This document shows, piece by piece, positions 1-6,602 of a DNA stretch of 9,443 bases; positions within the stretch are counted from its first letter, which is position 1; every line of letters begins with the position of its first letter. The translations under genes and the position numbers were made by a program. The notes beneath the pieces are model-generated. The model was not told where the DNA came from. It searched no databases and worked only from the letters and a program-made list of their open reading frames with translations. Origin of the DNA: an uncultured Selenomonadaceae bacterium (GTDB lineage: Bacteria > Bacillota > Negativicutes > Selenomonadales > Selenomonadaceae); the NCBI GenBank assembly GCA_945637225.1, contig CALZDE010000066.1, positions 1 through 9,443 on the forward strand. The letters run 5' to 3'.

Positions 1-50
1 TATAGAATAAGGTACCCGCCACTTATAGAAGTGGGGGACATCTCTTAGTC
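1..50. mobile_element. Possible end (subterminal hairpin) of an IS200/IS605-type element
   Basis: A six-base-pair perfect stem (CCACTT, loop ATAG, AAGTGG, positions 19-34) is flanked by C-rich and G-rich bases that could lengthen it around a bulged G at 18. No T-run follows on either strand, so it does not look like an intrinsic terminator. A short CCCGCCACTT/AAGTGGGGG hairpin a few bases inside a boundary is typical of the ends of IS200/IS605 elements, often just downstream of tnpB. The transposase part would lie left of the window and is not visible, so this is a resemblance only. It could instead be an unrelated RNA hairpin or a small repeat element. Confidence 0.33.
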
Positions 51-94
51 GTTATGAAAAAATGAAAAATATTCTTTATTATGTAAAGTTAAAC

Positions 95-1087
95 TTATCC
101 TTTACGTCCATGATAAAGGCACCAAGGTTCCTCCGCCATATAGTCACCGTCATTATAGCATGCGGCTCTTGCCCTGCAACCGCCACAGACTCTCTTAAAT
201 TCACAGCTGCCACAACCGCCCTTGTATTCTAAGGTACGGAGAGTATTCAGCACCTCACTGTTTTTCCAAATCTCATCAAATGGAGTCTCACGTACATCAC
301 CAAGCTCCATGTTAAGGTATGCGCATGGCTGTACCTTGCCACGAGGACTGATGATACAATAAGCAGTGCCAGCTAAACAGCCACGGCGGAAACGTGTCTT
401 GACACCCATCTGAGCGGCAATTCGCATAAACTGCGGTGCACAGGTAGGCTTCAGCTCGATATCTACCTCCTGCTGTTTTTTCATGATACGGGTAAGAACT
501 GCCTCATACTGCTCTGCACGAAGGGACTCTGCTTCAATGGTCTTTGCTCTGCCAGTAGGCACCAAAAAGAAGAAATGATGAGCAACCGCCCCCAGCTCTA
601 CCGCAAAATCAGTCATTGCTTCTAATTCATGGCTGTTCCAGTCCATAACAGTAGTATGAATCTGGAAAGGAAGTCCAGCTTCCCTGCAATTCTTCATGCC
701 CTGTACCGCACCCTCCCACGCATTAGGGAACTTACGGAACTCGTTGTGCTTCTTGGCATCCATAGAGTCAAGGGAAATACCCATGCCCATAGCACCTGCC
801 GCCTTCAATTTATGCGCCATGTCAAGGGTAATAAGCGTGCCATTCGTGCCAAACACAGGACGCAAACCCAGCTTTGTGGCATAAGCAACCAGCTCTAAAA
901 TATCCGGTCTGAGTAAAGGCTCACCGCCGGAGAATATCATAATCTTAAAGCCTGCGCGGGCAATCTGCTCCAGCATAGTCTTTGCTTCAGAGGTGGAAAG
1001 CTCCTCCTCTGCCTTGCACCCTGCCTCACGATAGCAGTGGTCACAGTACATATTGCAGGCATTAGTTGTATTCCATGAAACTATCAT
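95..1087 (-). CDS. nirJ2: NirJ2-type radical SAM/SPASM protein (alternative heme / heme d1 biosynthesis)
   Basis: A 330-residue radical SAM enzyme. The cluster motif CNMYCDHC uses Cys11, Cys15 and Cys18 to hold the SAM-binding 4Fe-4S cluster, followed by the SAM-contact motif SGGEP near residue 54. The C-terminal SPASM/twitch domain is cysteine-rich (Cys237, 244, 255, 292, 295, 301, 304, 310, 323), enough for auxiliary 4Fe-4S clusters. The family includes NirJ (heme d1) and AhbC/AhbD, which remove side chains from iron-porphyrin intermediates derived from siroheme. The layout matches the shorter NirJ2 form, which I infer to be AhbD-like (oxidative decarboxylation of Fe-coproporphyrin propionates). 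The ATG overlaps the nirJ1 stop as ATGA, with GGAGG nine bases upstream inside nirJ1, so translation is probably coupled. No good terminator follows. The exact substrate is not proven by sequence. Confidence 0.88.
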   Translation of the reverse strand: MIVSWNTTNACNMYCDHCYREAGCKAEEELSTSEAKTMLEQIARAGFKIMIFSGGEPLLRPDILELVAYATKLGLRPVFGTNGTLITLDMAHKLKAAGAMGMGISLDSMDAKKHNEFRKFPNAWEGAVQGMKNCREAGLPFQIHTTVMDWNSHELEAMTDFAVELGAVAHHFFFLVPTGRAKTIEAESLRAEQYEAVLTRIMKKQQEVDIELKPTCAPQFMRIAAQMGVKTRFRRGCLAGTAYCIISPRGKVQPCAYLNMELGDVRETPFDEIWKNSEVLNTLRTLEYKGGCGSCEFKRVCGGCRARAACYNDGDYMAEEPWCLYHGRKG

Positions 1088-2277
1088 TTACAAATACCTC
1101 CATTCAGGCCAATTTCTTCATCCGTAAGATAACAGGAAGGGTCAGATTCCCAGAAATCTCCTGTACGTGCTTCTGCTCTGGTACGGAAATTACCATTACA
1201 GTTGTCAAGGAACTGGCACTTACTGCAACGGCCCTTCAAGAGAGGCTTTCTATCCTTCAGGCCTGCCATTATAGGATTAGTAATATCTGTCCAAATGTCA
1301 CCGAATTTTCTTTCACGCACATTGCCAAATGTATGGTGCTGGGTGAACTGGTCAGGGTGAACATAGCCCAATGGGTCAACCTCACCGAAGGCAATACCGG
1401 AGCGATTACCGCCATTCATGGAGATGTATTTCTTAATCTGCTCTGCCAGCTTATCATTGCCTTCCTTGAGCGCCTTTAAATACATATAAACGCCGTCACA
1501 GTGATTATCTACGGTGAGAATTTCCTTTTCAAGGCCTCTGTCCTCAAAATCCTTGGTACGGCGGATAATGGTATCCATTGCATAACGGGACTCCTCAGCG
1601 GTCACATCCTCGTCCATCATGGCATTGCCACGGCCACTGTACACCAAATGATAGAAGCAGACACGATTAATATTTTCACGCTCAATGAAATCAAATATAT
1701 TATTTAATTCCTGAATATTGTGGTGGTTGATGGTAAAGCGAAGACCTACACGCTGACCTACTGCCACACAGTTCTGAATGCCGGCCATAGCCTTGTCATA
1801 GGCACCCTCTACACCACGGAATTTATCATTTACATCCTTTAAGCCATCAAGGGAAATACCTACATAGCCCACGCCAATATCCTTGATACGCTGTGCCACC
1901 TCACGTGTGATGAGCGTACCATTGGTAGAAAGAGTAGGACGTACACCCTTTGCCTGTGCGTATTCTGCTAATTCAAAGAAATCAGGACGAATGAGAGGCT
2001 CGCCACCGGAAAACAGCAGTACAGGCACATGGAACTCTGCCAGATCATCAATAAATTTCTTTGCTTCGTCAGTAGTCAGCTCATTCTGATATTTCTTGGC
2101 ATCAGAGCTCATATAGCAGTGACGGCATTTCAAGTTGCAGGTCTTAGTAGAATTCCATACCACTACCGGCCCCATTCCTTCACCAGCACCATTACGGGCT
2201 GAATGGGCATTCTTGGTATAGCGGAGGGAATCACCGTAATATTCCCTTGCAAAAAGCAGTTTAGTTACACTAATCAT
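1084..2277 (-). CDS. nirJ1: NirJ1-type radical SAM protein (alternative heme / heme d1 biosynthesis)
   Basis: A 397-residue radical SAM enzyme. The chosen ATG gives the N-terminus MISVTKLLF, the usual NirJ1 beginning, and has AGGGAGAA upstream. An in-frame ATG 18 codons earlier (2331) lies inside the end of the tetR gene and lacks this support. The cluster motif CNLKCRHC uses Cys47, 51 and 54, followed by SGGEP. The C-terminal domain has Cys351, 354, 360 and 382 but lacks the earlier SPASM cysteines that NirJ2 keeps, so it probably holds fewer auxiliary clusters. By family it should act on a siroheme-derived porphyrin, perhaps the AhbC-like loss of acetate side chains giving Fe-coproporphyrin III. 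It is 28 bp downstream of tetR and overlaps nirJ2 by 4 bp. The assignment to heme rather than heme d1 is inferred, since no other heme gene is in view. Confidence 0.88.
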   Translation of the reverse strand: MISVTKLLFAREYYGDSLRYTKNAHSARNGAGEGMGPVVVWNSTKTCNLKCRHCYMSSDAKKYQNELTTDEAKKFIDDLAEFHVPVLLFSGGEPLIRPDFFELAEYAQAKGVRPTLSTNGTLITREVAQRIKDIGVGYVGISLDGLKDVNDKFRGVEGAYDKAMAGIQNCVAVGQRVGLRFTINHHNIQELNNIFDFIERENINRVCFYHLVYSGRGNAMMDEDVTAEESRYAMDTIIRRTKDFEDRGLEKEILTVDNHCDGVYMYLKALKEGNDKLAEQIKKYISMNGGNRSGIAFGEVDPLGYVHPDQFTQHHTFGNVRERKFGDIWTDITNPIMAGLKDRKPLLKGRCSKCQFLDNCNGNFRTRAEARTGDFWESDPSCYLTDEEIGLNGGICK

Positions 2278-2305
2278 TAAAATTTTCTCCCTAAATAAAT
2301 ATACA

Positions 2306-2899
2306 CTAATCTTGTTTTGCTCTAATTCCATCCATCAATATAATCATCTTGCTGTTTATATTCTGCTGGAAGGAAAGTGACAAACGGCTAAAGGCCGCCG
2401 CCTGAAACAAGGAATGAATCAGCTCTGTTATCACTCCCGAAGGCACATCCTGACGAAATTCCCCTGCTTCCTGTCCTGCCTCTACCAGCTGAAGAAAAAT
2501 CTTCATAAAGGCAGGTGCATGCCTTCCCTCATTCTTAGAAGTGGAATTATTTCCAGCATTTAAGAACAAAGGCAGTACAAAGCTGTTTTTCTCAATAAGT
2601 CCAGCAGTATCAGAAACCAGTACACCGAGAATTTCCCTATGAGAAGCCCCCTGATTCTGCAATACGGTCAGCCTGTTCTGAACATCTAACGCCATTCTGT
2701 CCAAGAGACAAAGCAGAATATCATCCTTTGAATTAAAGTAATTATAGAAGGTACCCACTCCTAAATCCGCTTCATTCATAATATCTGCAATAGAGGCTGA
2801 CTGGTATCCCTTATCAAGAAACATTACCACCGCCGCATCAAGGATTTTGTTACGGGATTGCAGCTTTTTTCGTTCCCGTCGGCTCATTTGAACTTCCAT
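2306..2899 (-). CDS. TetR/AcrR-family transcriptional regulator, first gene of the nirJ operon
   Basis: A 197-residue TetR-type repressor. The N-terminal helix-turn-helix spans about residues 14-60 and ends in the typical signature GVGTFYNYFNSKDDIL. The rest is the variable helical ligand-binding and dimer domain. The start is set at the ATG preceded by GAGGAGG six bases away (2904-2912). An upstream in-frame ATG at 2935 sits within the promoter and has no SD, and a second ATG four codons in is less well placed. The gene is 28 bp upstream of nirJ1 on the same strand and likely co-transcribed, so autoregulation together with nirJ1-nirJ2 is a natural inference. The ligand is unknown; heme or a porphyrin intermediate is a guess from context. 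Confidence 0.88.
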   Translation of the reverse strand: MEVQMSRRERKKLQSRNKILDAAVVMFLDKGYQSASIADIMNEADLGVGTFYNYFNSKDDILLCLLDRMALDVQNRLTVLQNQGASHREILGVLVSDTAGLIEKNSFVLPLFLNAGNNSTSKNEGRHAPAFMKIFLQLVEAGQEAGEFRQDVPSGVITELIHSLFQAAAFSRLSLSFQQNINSKMIILMDGIRAKQD

Positions 2900-2937
2900 T
2901 TTGAACCTCCTCTGTATAACAATCAATACTATCATAT

Positions 2938-2966
2938 ATTATACATGAAAAATTGCTATTTGAAAA
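2938..2966 (-). promoter_or_regulatory. Predicted sigma-A promoter of tetR-nirJ1-nirJ2
   Basis: On the minus strand a perfect -10 TATAAT (2938-2943) lies 17 bp from a weak -35 TTTTCA (2961-2966, four of six consensus bases). Transcription would start near 2930, about 30 bases before the tetR ATG. An imperfect 14-bp dyad (2930-2943, 12 of 14 symmetric positions) overlaps the -10, but the region is so AT-rich that the symmetry may be chance. Confidence 0.55.
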
Positions 2967-2995
2967 GACAAAAATGAATGAGATTCACCTTTTCA
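2961..2995. promoter_or_regulatory. Nested inverted repeats between divergent promoters (candidate TetR operator)
   Basis: An outer pair TGAAAAG (2961-2967) and CTTTTCA (2989-2995) encloses an inner pair TGAAT-GAG-ATTCA (2975-2987). The two dyads have slightly different centres. They overlap the tetR -35 and lie between the tetR promoter and the promoter of the small plus-strand gene, where an autoregulatory TetR dimer could bind. Binding is inferred from position and symmetry only. Confidence 0.3.
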
Positions 2996-3058
2996 CACAT
3001 AAAATACGTTGCAACAATACCATTTCTGAAAAAATTTTCCTTAAAATATAAAAATTAA

Positions 3059-3087
3059 GTGACAAACATACTATTTTTTGCTATAAT
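3059..3087 (+). promoter_or_regulatory. Predicted strong promoter of the 53-aa membrane protein gene
   Basis: The -35 GTGACA (3059-3064, five of six) is separated by exactly 17 bp from a perfect -10 TATAAT (3082-3087), which carries the extended -10 TGC. The AT-rich stretch just upstream (about 3031-3058) resembles an UP element. Transcription would start near 3094, giving a leader of about 34 bases. Confidence 0.7.
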
Positions 3088-3127
3088 CATAATATAGAGT
3101 AATGAACAGACGATTGGGGGATTTATT

Positions 3128-3289
3128 ATGGCAATGATTTTTGCGTTGGGCATACTGATGCTCTTGACTATATTCGGCATGTCCCTTTTAGCTAAAAATG
3201 TCAATAAGTGGCTCAATGACATTTACGTAGCAACCCTGAAGCCAAAGGCAAAGCCAGTCGGTGGTCCTTGGTTTGAGGAAGTAGAATAA
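3128..3289 (+). CDS. Small single-span membrane protein, 53 aa, unknown function
   Basis: A 53-codon gene starting at ATG with GGGGGA seven bases upstream and ending in TAA at 3287-3289. Residues 3-22 (MIFALGILMLLTIFGMSLLA) form one hydrophobic helix. An amphipathic stretch with KNVNKWLNDIYV follows, then a basic and proline-containing part (KPKAKP) and a conserved-looking end, GGPWFEEVE. The short N-terminus before the helix and the basic residues after it suggest the C-terminus stays in the cytoplasm. The gene has its own promoter, SD and terminator, which argues that it is real and monocistronic. It is divergent from tetR-nirJ1-nirJ2. I recognise no family. A small regulatory or assembly subunit of a membrane complex is possible, but nothing here identifies a partner. 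Confidence 0.75.
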   Translation: MAMIFALGILMLLTIFGMSLLAKNVNKWLNDIYVATLKPKAKPVGGPWFEEVE

Positions 3290-3303
3290 TTCCACGCTTT
3301 ACT

Positions 3304-3327
3304 CCGCTCCTTTTGGGGCGGTTTTTT
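3304..3327 (+). terminator. Intrinsic terminator of the 53-aa gene
   Basis: A seven-bp stem CCGCTCC / GGGGCGG (one T-G wobble) with a TTTT loop is followed directly by six T residues (3322-3327). It begins 15 bases after the stop codon and reads on the plus strand. Confidence 0.85.
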
Positions 3328-3370
3328 ATTGCCTGCATAATAAAATCCTTCTAAAATCTAAAAAAACAAC

Positions 3371-3395
3371 AAAAAAAGCGAAGCATAAGCTTCGC
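3371..3395 (-). terminator. Intrinsic terminator of tRNA-Arg
   Basis: On the minus strand, a perfect seven-bp stem GCGAAGC / GCTTCGC (3378-3395) with a four-base loop is followed by a run of seven T (3371-3377 read as complement). It lies 15 bases past the encoded CCA end of the tRNA and faces the plus-strand terminator at 3304-3327. Confidence 0.85.
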
Positions 3396-3410
3396 CTGTA
3401 ATTTCAAAAA

Positions 3411-3488
3411 TGGTGACCCAGGAGGGACTCGAACCCCCGACCCTTTGATTCGTAGTCAAATACTCTAATCCAGCTGAGCTACTGAGTC
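3411..3488 (-). tRNA. tRNA-Arg (anticodon ACG)
   Basis: The minus strand folds as a complete cloverleaf: a seven-bp acceptor stem (GACTCAG / CTGGGTC with one G-T pair), D arm GCTC / GAGT, anticodon stem TTTGA / TCAAA, and T arm with TTCGAGT. The anticodon loop CTACGAA puts ACG at positions 34-36, reading arginine CGN codons after A34 is converted to inosine. Discriminator A and a genomically encoded CCA are present. It is an isolated tRNA gene with its own promoter and terminator. No integrated element or duplicated 3' end is visible beside it. Confidence 0.96.
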
Positions 3489-3521
3489 ATTTGGTTTTGT
3501 TGTCTCTCAACAACAGATATT

Positions 3522-3550
3522 ATGATACCACAAATAAAATCTCTTGTCAA
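3522..3550 (-). promoter_or_regulatory. Promoter of tRNA-Arg
   Basis: A perfect -35 TTGACA (3545-3550, minus strand) lies 17 bp from the -10 TATCAT (3522-3527, five of six). Transcription would start near 3515, about 27 bases before the mature tRNA. The leader contains a small hairpin, TTGTTG-AGAGA-CAACAA (3497-3513). The promoter sits between the modC stop and the tRNA, so the tRNA need not depend on the mod operon. Confidence 0.75.
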
Positions 3551-3560
3551 TACTTTTTTA

Positions 3561-4595
3561 TTATTTTTCTAAAAGAATTAATTTTTCTGCTGGAAGCTTT
3601 AGCCTTACAGCCATTCTTTCATGCCATTTATCCTTTTCCAGCTCCCACCGCAGCAGCTTTCCCTTAGAATTTACCAGTCTTACCATTACCAAGTAGGAAA
3701 ATGTATCCTCTATTACCTGCGCCACCTCAAAATTAAATACATTTTCTCCATCAGTTTCACTTTCAGTAAAGTAATGTGCCCTGATAGCCACGTACTGTAA
3801 ATTTTCCGGTACCTTCTGTACTTTAAGCTCCACTCCCCATTCCTCAGCAAATAAGGTATGTTCATCTATGCAGTGAGCCTTTGAAATATTTTTACAGCCT
3901 GTCAGCAGAGTGGACGCCAATGTCTTGGGGTCAGCAAAGACCTCATGCTTTCCGCTTACCGTCTCCAAATGCCCCTGATTCATAACGCCTATTCTGTCAG
4001 CCAGACGGAACACTTCTCCCCTGTCATGGGAAACCAGCACCGCCGTACCGCCATATCCCTTTAATATTTCAGTAAATTCAAGTTCCAATTGCCATTTCAA
4101 ATAGTTATCCAATGCGGAAAATGGTTCATCAAGGAGCAGTATTTCACTGTCTGCTACTAAAATTCTTGCAAAAGCCACCCTCTGCTGCTGACCGCCCGAA
4201 AGCTGATTAGGATAGGCATTTTCCAGTCCTTCCAAAGAAAATTTCCTTATGTTTTCTAAGGTTTTCTGCCTTTTTTCTTCCTTAGTCCCCGTAGCCGCAA
4301 ATTCTATATTTTCCCAGATGGTCATATTAGGAAAAAGGGCATAATTCTGAAAGAGATAGCCGACCTTCCGCTTTTGTGGCGGTAAATTTATATTTTTTTC
4401 ACTGTCAAAAAGTATCCTGTCATTGAGGGAAATAAAACCGCTGTCAGGTGTTTCTATGCCCGCTATGCACTTTAAGGTCATGGATTTACCGCACCCAGAA
4501 GCCCCCAAAAGAGCAAATACTTCGTTTTCGGCAGAAAAATCCGTTGCCAGCTCAAAATTCCGCAATTTCTTGCGAATATTCACCACCAATTTCAT
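3561..4595 (-). CDS. modC: Molybdate ABC transporter ATP-binding protein ModC
   Basis: A 344-residue ABC ATPase that powers molybdate import through ModB. Visible motifs are Walker A GASGCGKS (31-38), the Q-loop glutamine 83 in LFQNYALFP, signature LSGGQ (132-136), Walker B ILLLDE (152-157) and the H-loop histidine 190. Residues from about 230 to the end form a TOBE-like regulatory domain, which aligns poorly by eye with the classical Mop repeats of E. coli ModC. The ATG has GGGGGTGAG just upstream, within the end of modB; only 4 bp separate the genes. It is the last gene of the molybdenum operon. I see no terminator of its own before the tRNA promoter. Substrate is inferred from the adjacent ModA. 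Confidence 0.9.
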   Translation of the reverse strand: MKLVVNIRKKLRNFELATDFSAENEVFALLGASGCGKSMTLKCIAGIETPDSGFISLNDRILFDSEKNINLPPQKRKVGYLFQNYALFPNMTIWENIEFAATGTKEEKRQKTLENIRKFSLEGLENAYPNQLSGGQQQRVAFARILVADSEILLLDEPFSALDNYLKWQLELEFTEILKGYGGTAVLVSHDRGEVFRLADRIGVMNQGHLETVSGKHEVFADPKTLASTLLTGCKNISKAHCIDEHTLFAEEWGVELKVQKVPENLQYVAIRAHYFTESETDGENVFNFEVAQVIEDTFSYLVMVRLVNSKGKLLRWELEKDKWHERMAVRLKLPAEKLILLEK

Positions 4596-4599
4596 TTTC

Positions 4600-5259
4600 T
4601 CACCCCCTGCTTAGCATTTTGCTTGTATAGGCATTCATCAATACCACAAAAAACAAAGAAAAAAATACTATTACCATAGCCCAGTTATAAGCTGAATCAT
4701 AATCATTCGCCTGCACCGCCGCATAAATAGCCGTTGACATGGTCTGTGTCTTGCCGGGGATATTTCCTGCAAACATAATAGTCGCACCAAATTCTCCTAA
4801 TGCTCTTGTAAAGGAAAGTACCACCCCTGCCAGTATTCCCTGCCATGAATTAGGAAGCAGTATCCGCCAAAAGATACGCCACTCGGATATTCCTAAGGTA
4901 CGGGCCGCATTCAGTATATTCACATCAAGCTGTTCAAAGGCACCTCTGGCAGTACGGTACATAAGGGGCAGGGATACAATTACCGCCGCTATTACTGCCG
5001 CCTGCCATGTAAAAACAAGATTTATATCGAATTGCAGAAGGAACTGTCCTATGGCACTTTTCCTGCCTAAAAAAAGCAATAGGAAAAAGCCAACCACCGT
5101 AGGAGGCAAAACCATTGGCAACGTAATAATGGCATCGGCTATACCCTGAAAATAGCGCAGACGCACCACTCCATAGGCTAAGCCAATGCCAAGAAAGAAC
5201 GTCACCACCGTAGCCGTCAAAGCCGTTTCCAAAGAAATTATAAGTGGTGAAAAATCCAT
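4600..5259 (-). CDS. modB: Molybdate ABC transporter permease ModB
   Basis: A 219-residue inner-membrane permease with about five hydrophobic segments (roughly 7-33, 41-65, 84-103, 140-165, 191-212). The cytoplasmic EAA loop that docks on ModC is visible at about 118-136 (AARTLGISEWRIFWRILLP). ALGEFGAT (153-160) is a hallmark of ModB-type permeases. Length is normal for the family (about 220). The start ATG is 3 bp after the modA stop, with GAGG lying in the last modA codons, so translation is probably coupled. Confidence 0.93.
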   Translation of the reverse strand: MDFSPLIISLETALTATVVTFFLGIGLAYGVVRLRYFQGIADAIITLPMVLPPTVVGFFLLLFLGRKSAIGQFLLQFDINLVFTWQAAVIAAVIVSLPLMYRTARGAFEQLDVNILNAARTLGISEWRIFWRILLPNSWQGILAGVVLSFTRALGEFGATIMFAGNIPGKTQTMSTAIYAAVQANDYDSAYNWAMVIVFFSLFFVVLMNAYTSKMLSRG

Positions 5260-5262
5260 AAT

Positions 5263-6066
5263 TTACTTTACCTCAAAGCCATACTTTTGGAAGATTTTCT
5301 TTGCCTTTTCTGAACCGGTAAATGCCAAAAATGCTTTTGCTTCTTCCAAATTCTTAGTCTCCTTCAAAACTGCCGCTGGATATATGATTGGCTTATGGCT
5401 TCCCTCTGGTGCCTTGCAAATCACACGTACATCCTTATTAATAGCCGCGTCAGTAGCATAAACCACACCTGCATCTGCCTCACAGCCGGCTATCCATGAA
5501 AGAACCTGACGTACATCAGTTCCCAAAACTTCCTTCATTTCTACTTCTTCGCCAAATTTAAGGCTCTTGAAAATTTCCTGTGTATACTGGCCAACAGGTA
5601 CACCTTCACCGCCAATGGCAATTTTTCTAATAGATTTTTTCTTTAAATCCTCAAATGACTTTAAATCCTGACCGCCATCAGCAGGAACAATCAGCACCAC
5701 TTCATTTATCAGCAAATCCTTTTTAGTTCCCTCTGCCAAAAGACCTGCCTTATCCAGTGCATCCATCTGCTTCTTGCCAGCTGAATAAAAGATATCTGTC
5801 TGTCCGCCATTTTCAATAGCCTGCTGAAGTGCGCCGGAACTGCCAAAATTGAAGGTAATCGTCACATCAGGATTTTCCTTGCTGTATTCCTCTGCCAATT
5901 CCTTCATAACATCGGTAAGACTAGCCGCCGCCGCTACATGAAGCTCTGCCTGCTTTTTGCTTTCCTTGTCATTGACCGCTTTGGCATTATCGCTTCCGCT
6001 TTCTCCCATACAGCCTGTCATAATTATCGTCAGGAGTACCATCATCAATATGAATATTTTTTTCAA
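5263..6066 (-). CDS. modA: Molybdate-binding lipoprotein ModA
   Basis: A 267-residue substrate-binding lipoprotein that delivers molybdate (or tungstate) to ModBC. I place the start at TTG (6064-6066), preceded by GGGGGAGG five bases away. This gives a clean signal peptide, MKKIFILMMVLLTIIMTGC, with Cys19 as the likely lipidated residue. The lipobox MTGC is slightly atypical. An in-frame ATG at 6117 would add 17 residues ahead of the signal peptide and overlap moaC. Ligand residues match ModA: Ser49 in AAASL, Ser76/77 in FGSSG, the VPVGQY loop (156-161), Val185 and Tyr203 in VVYATDA. A serine- and lysine-rich linker (20-40) tethers it to the membrane. Confidence 0.93.
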   Translation of the reverse strand: MKKIFILMMVLLTIIMTGCMGESGSDNAKAVNDKESKKQAELHVAAAASLTDVMKELAEEYSKENPDVTITFNFGSSGALQQAIENGGQTDIFYSAGKKQMDALDKAGLLAEGTKKDLLINEVVLIVPADGGQDLKSFEDLKKKSIRKIAIGGEGVPVGQYTQEIFKSLKFGEEVEMKEVLGTDVRQVLSWIAGCEADAGVVYATDAAINKDVRVICKAPEGSHKPIIYPAAVLKETKNLEEAKAFLAFTGSEKAKKIFQKYGFEVK

Positions 6067-6085
6067 AAAAGCCTCCCCCTTCTGC

Positions 6086-6559
6086 TCAGCGCACAAAGTC
6101 ACCGCTCTTACCGCCACTTTTACTGTCTAAATGAACATCACGGATTTCCATGCGCTTATCCAGAGCCTTGCACATATCATAGATAGTGAGCAGGGAGACT
6201 GTCACTGCATGAAGTGCTTCCATCTCGACACCAGTTTTTCCTGTCACCTTGACAGTTGCCTTTGCCTTTACCGCCTTTTCCTCTGACAGAAGTTCAAAAT
6301 CTATATTGCACTTAGCCAATGGCAGGGGATGGCAGAGAGGTATTACATCACTTGTCTTTTTTGCCGCCATGATACCGGCAATTCTGGCTACGCCAAGGAC
6401 ATCACCCTTTGCCGCAGTGCCTTCCTCAATAGCCTTATACACCGCTTCATTCACGTAAATATATCCTGTGGCAACTGCTACTCTGCTGGTATCCTGCTTT
6501 TCGCTGACATCTACCATAATAGCCTGACCACGGCTGTCAAAATGTGTTAGCTTTTCCAA
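6086..6559 (-). CDS. moaC: Cyclic pyranopterin monophosphate synthase MoaC
   Basis: A 157-residue cytosolic enzyme of the first stage of molybdenum cofactor synthesis. With MoaA it turns GTP into cyclic pyranopterin monophosphate. Residues known to matter in E. coli MoaC are present at the same numbers: Lys51, His77 in DVIPLCHPLPL, Glu112 and Glu114 in GVEMEAL, Asp128 and Lys131. The C-terminal KSGGKSG is also typical. The start codon is TTG (6557-6559) with GGGGAG eight bases upstream. It lies 43 bp after the 118-aa gene and 19 bp before modA. No moaA is in the window. Family length is about 160, so the gene is complete. Confidence 0.97.
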   Translation of the reverse strand: MEKLTHFDSRGQAIMVDVSEKQDTSRVAVATGYIYVNEAVYKAIEEGTAAKGDVLGVARIAGIMAAKKTSDVIPLCHPLPLAKCNIDFELLSEEKAVKAKATVKVTGKTGVEMEALHAVTVSLLTIYDMCKALDKRMEIRDVHLDSKSGGKSGDFVR

Positions 6560-6602
6560 TAAAAACGCTCCCCATTAATTGCGATATATCAATAAATCAA
6601 GC

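Noticed and set aside
57..88. Weak hairpin CTTTA/TAAAG followed by T-rich sequence downstream of nirJ2 (minus strand)
   Set aside because: Only five AT-rich base pairs and an interrupted T tract; too weak to call a terminator.
1066..1479. Plus-strand open frame of 137 codons opposite nirJ1/nirJ2
   Set aside because: It lies antisense to two clear radical SAM genes, has no SD and no recognisable motif; it is a by-product of their codon use.
3008..3015. Perfect 8-bp palindrome GTTGCAAC upstream of the small gene promoter
   Set aside because: An isolated short palindrome is expected by chance in a region this size and flanking bases do not extend it.
3411..3488. tRNA-Arg as an integration (att) site
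   Set aside because: No integrase gene and no repeated tRNA 3' end are visible in the window.
4739..5149. Plus-strand open frame of 136 codons opposite modB
   Set aside because: It is antisense to a well-supported permease gene, has no ribosome binding site, and its protein resembles no family.
6577..6593. GATATATC dyad in the moaC leader as a possible ModE site
   Set aside because: The known ModE box has two spaced half-sites of a different sequence. This is a short AT-rich palindrome in a 43-bp gap.
6560..6602. Moco (molybdenum cofactor) riboswitch before moaC
   Set aside because: The gap is 43 bp, far too short for that riboswitch, and no matching stems are visible.
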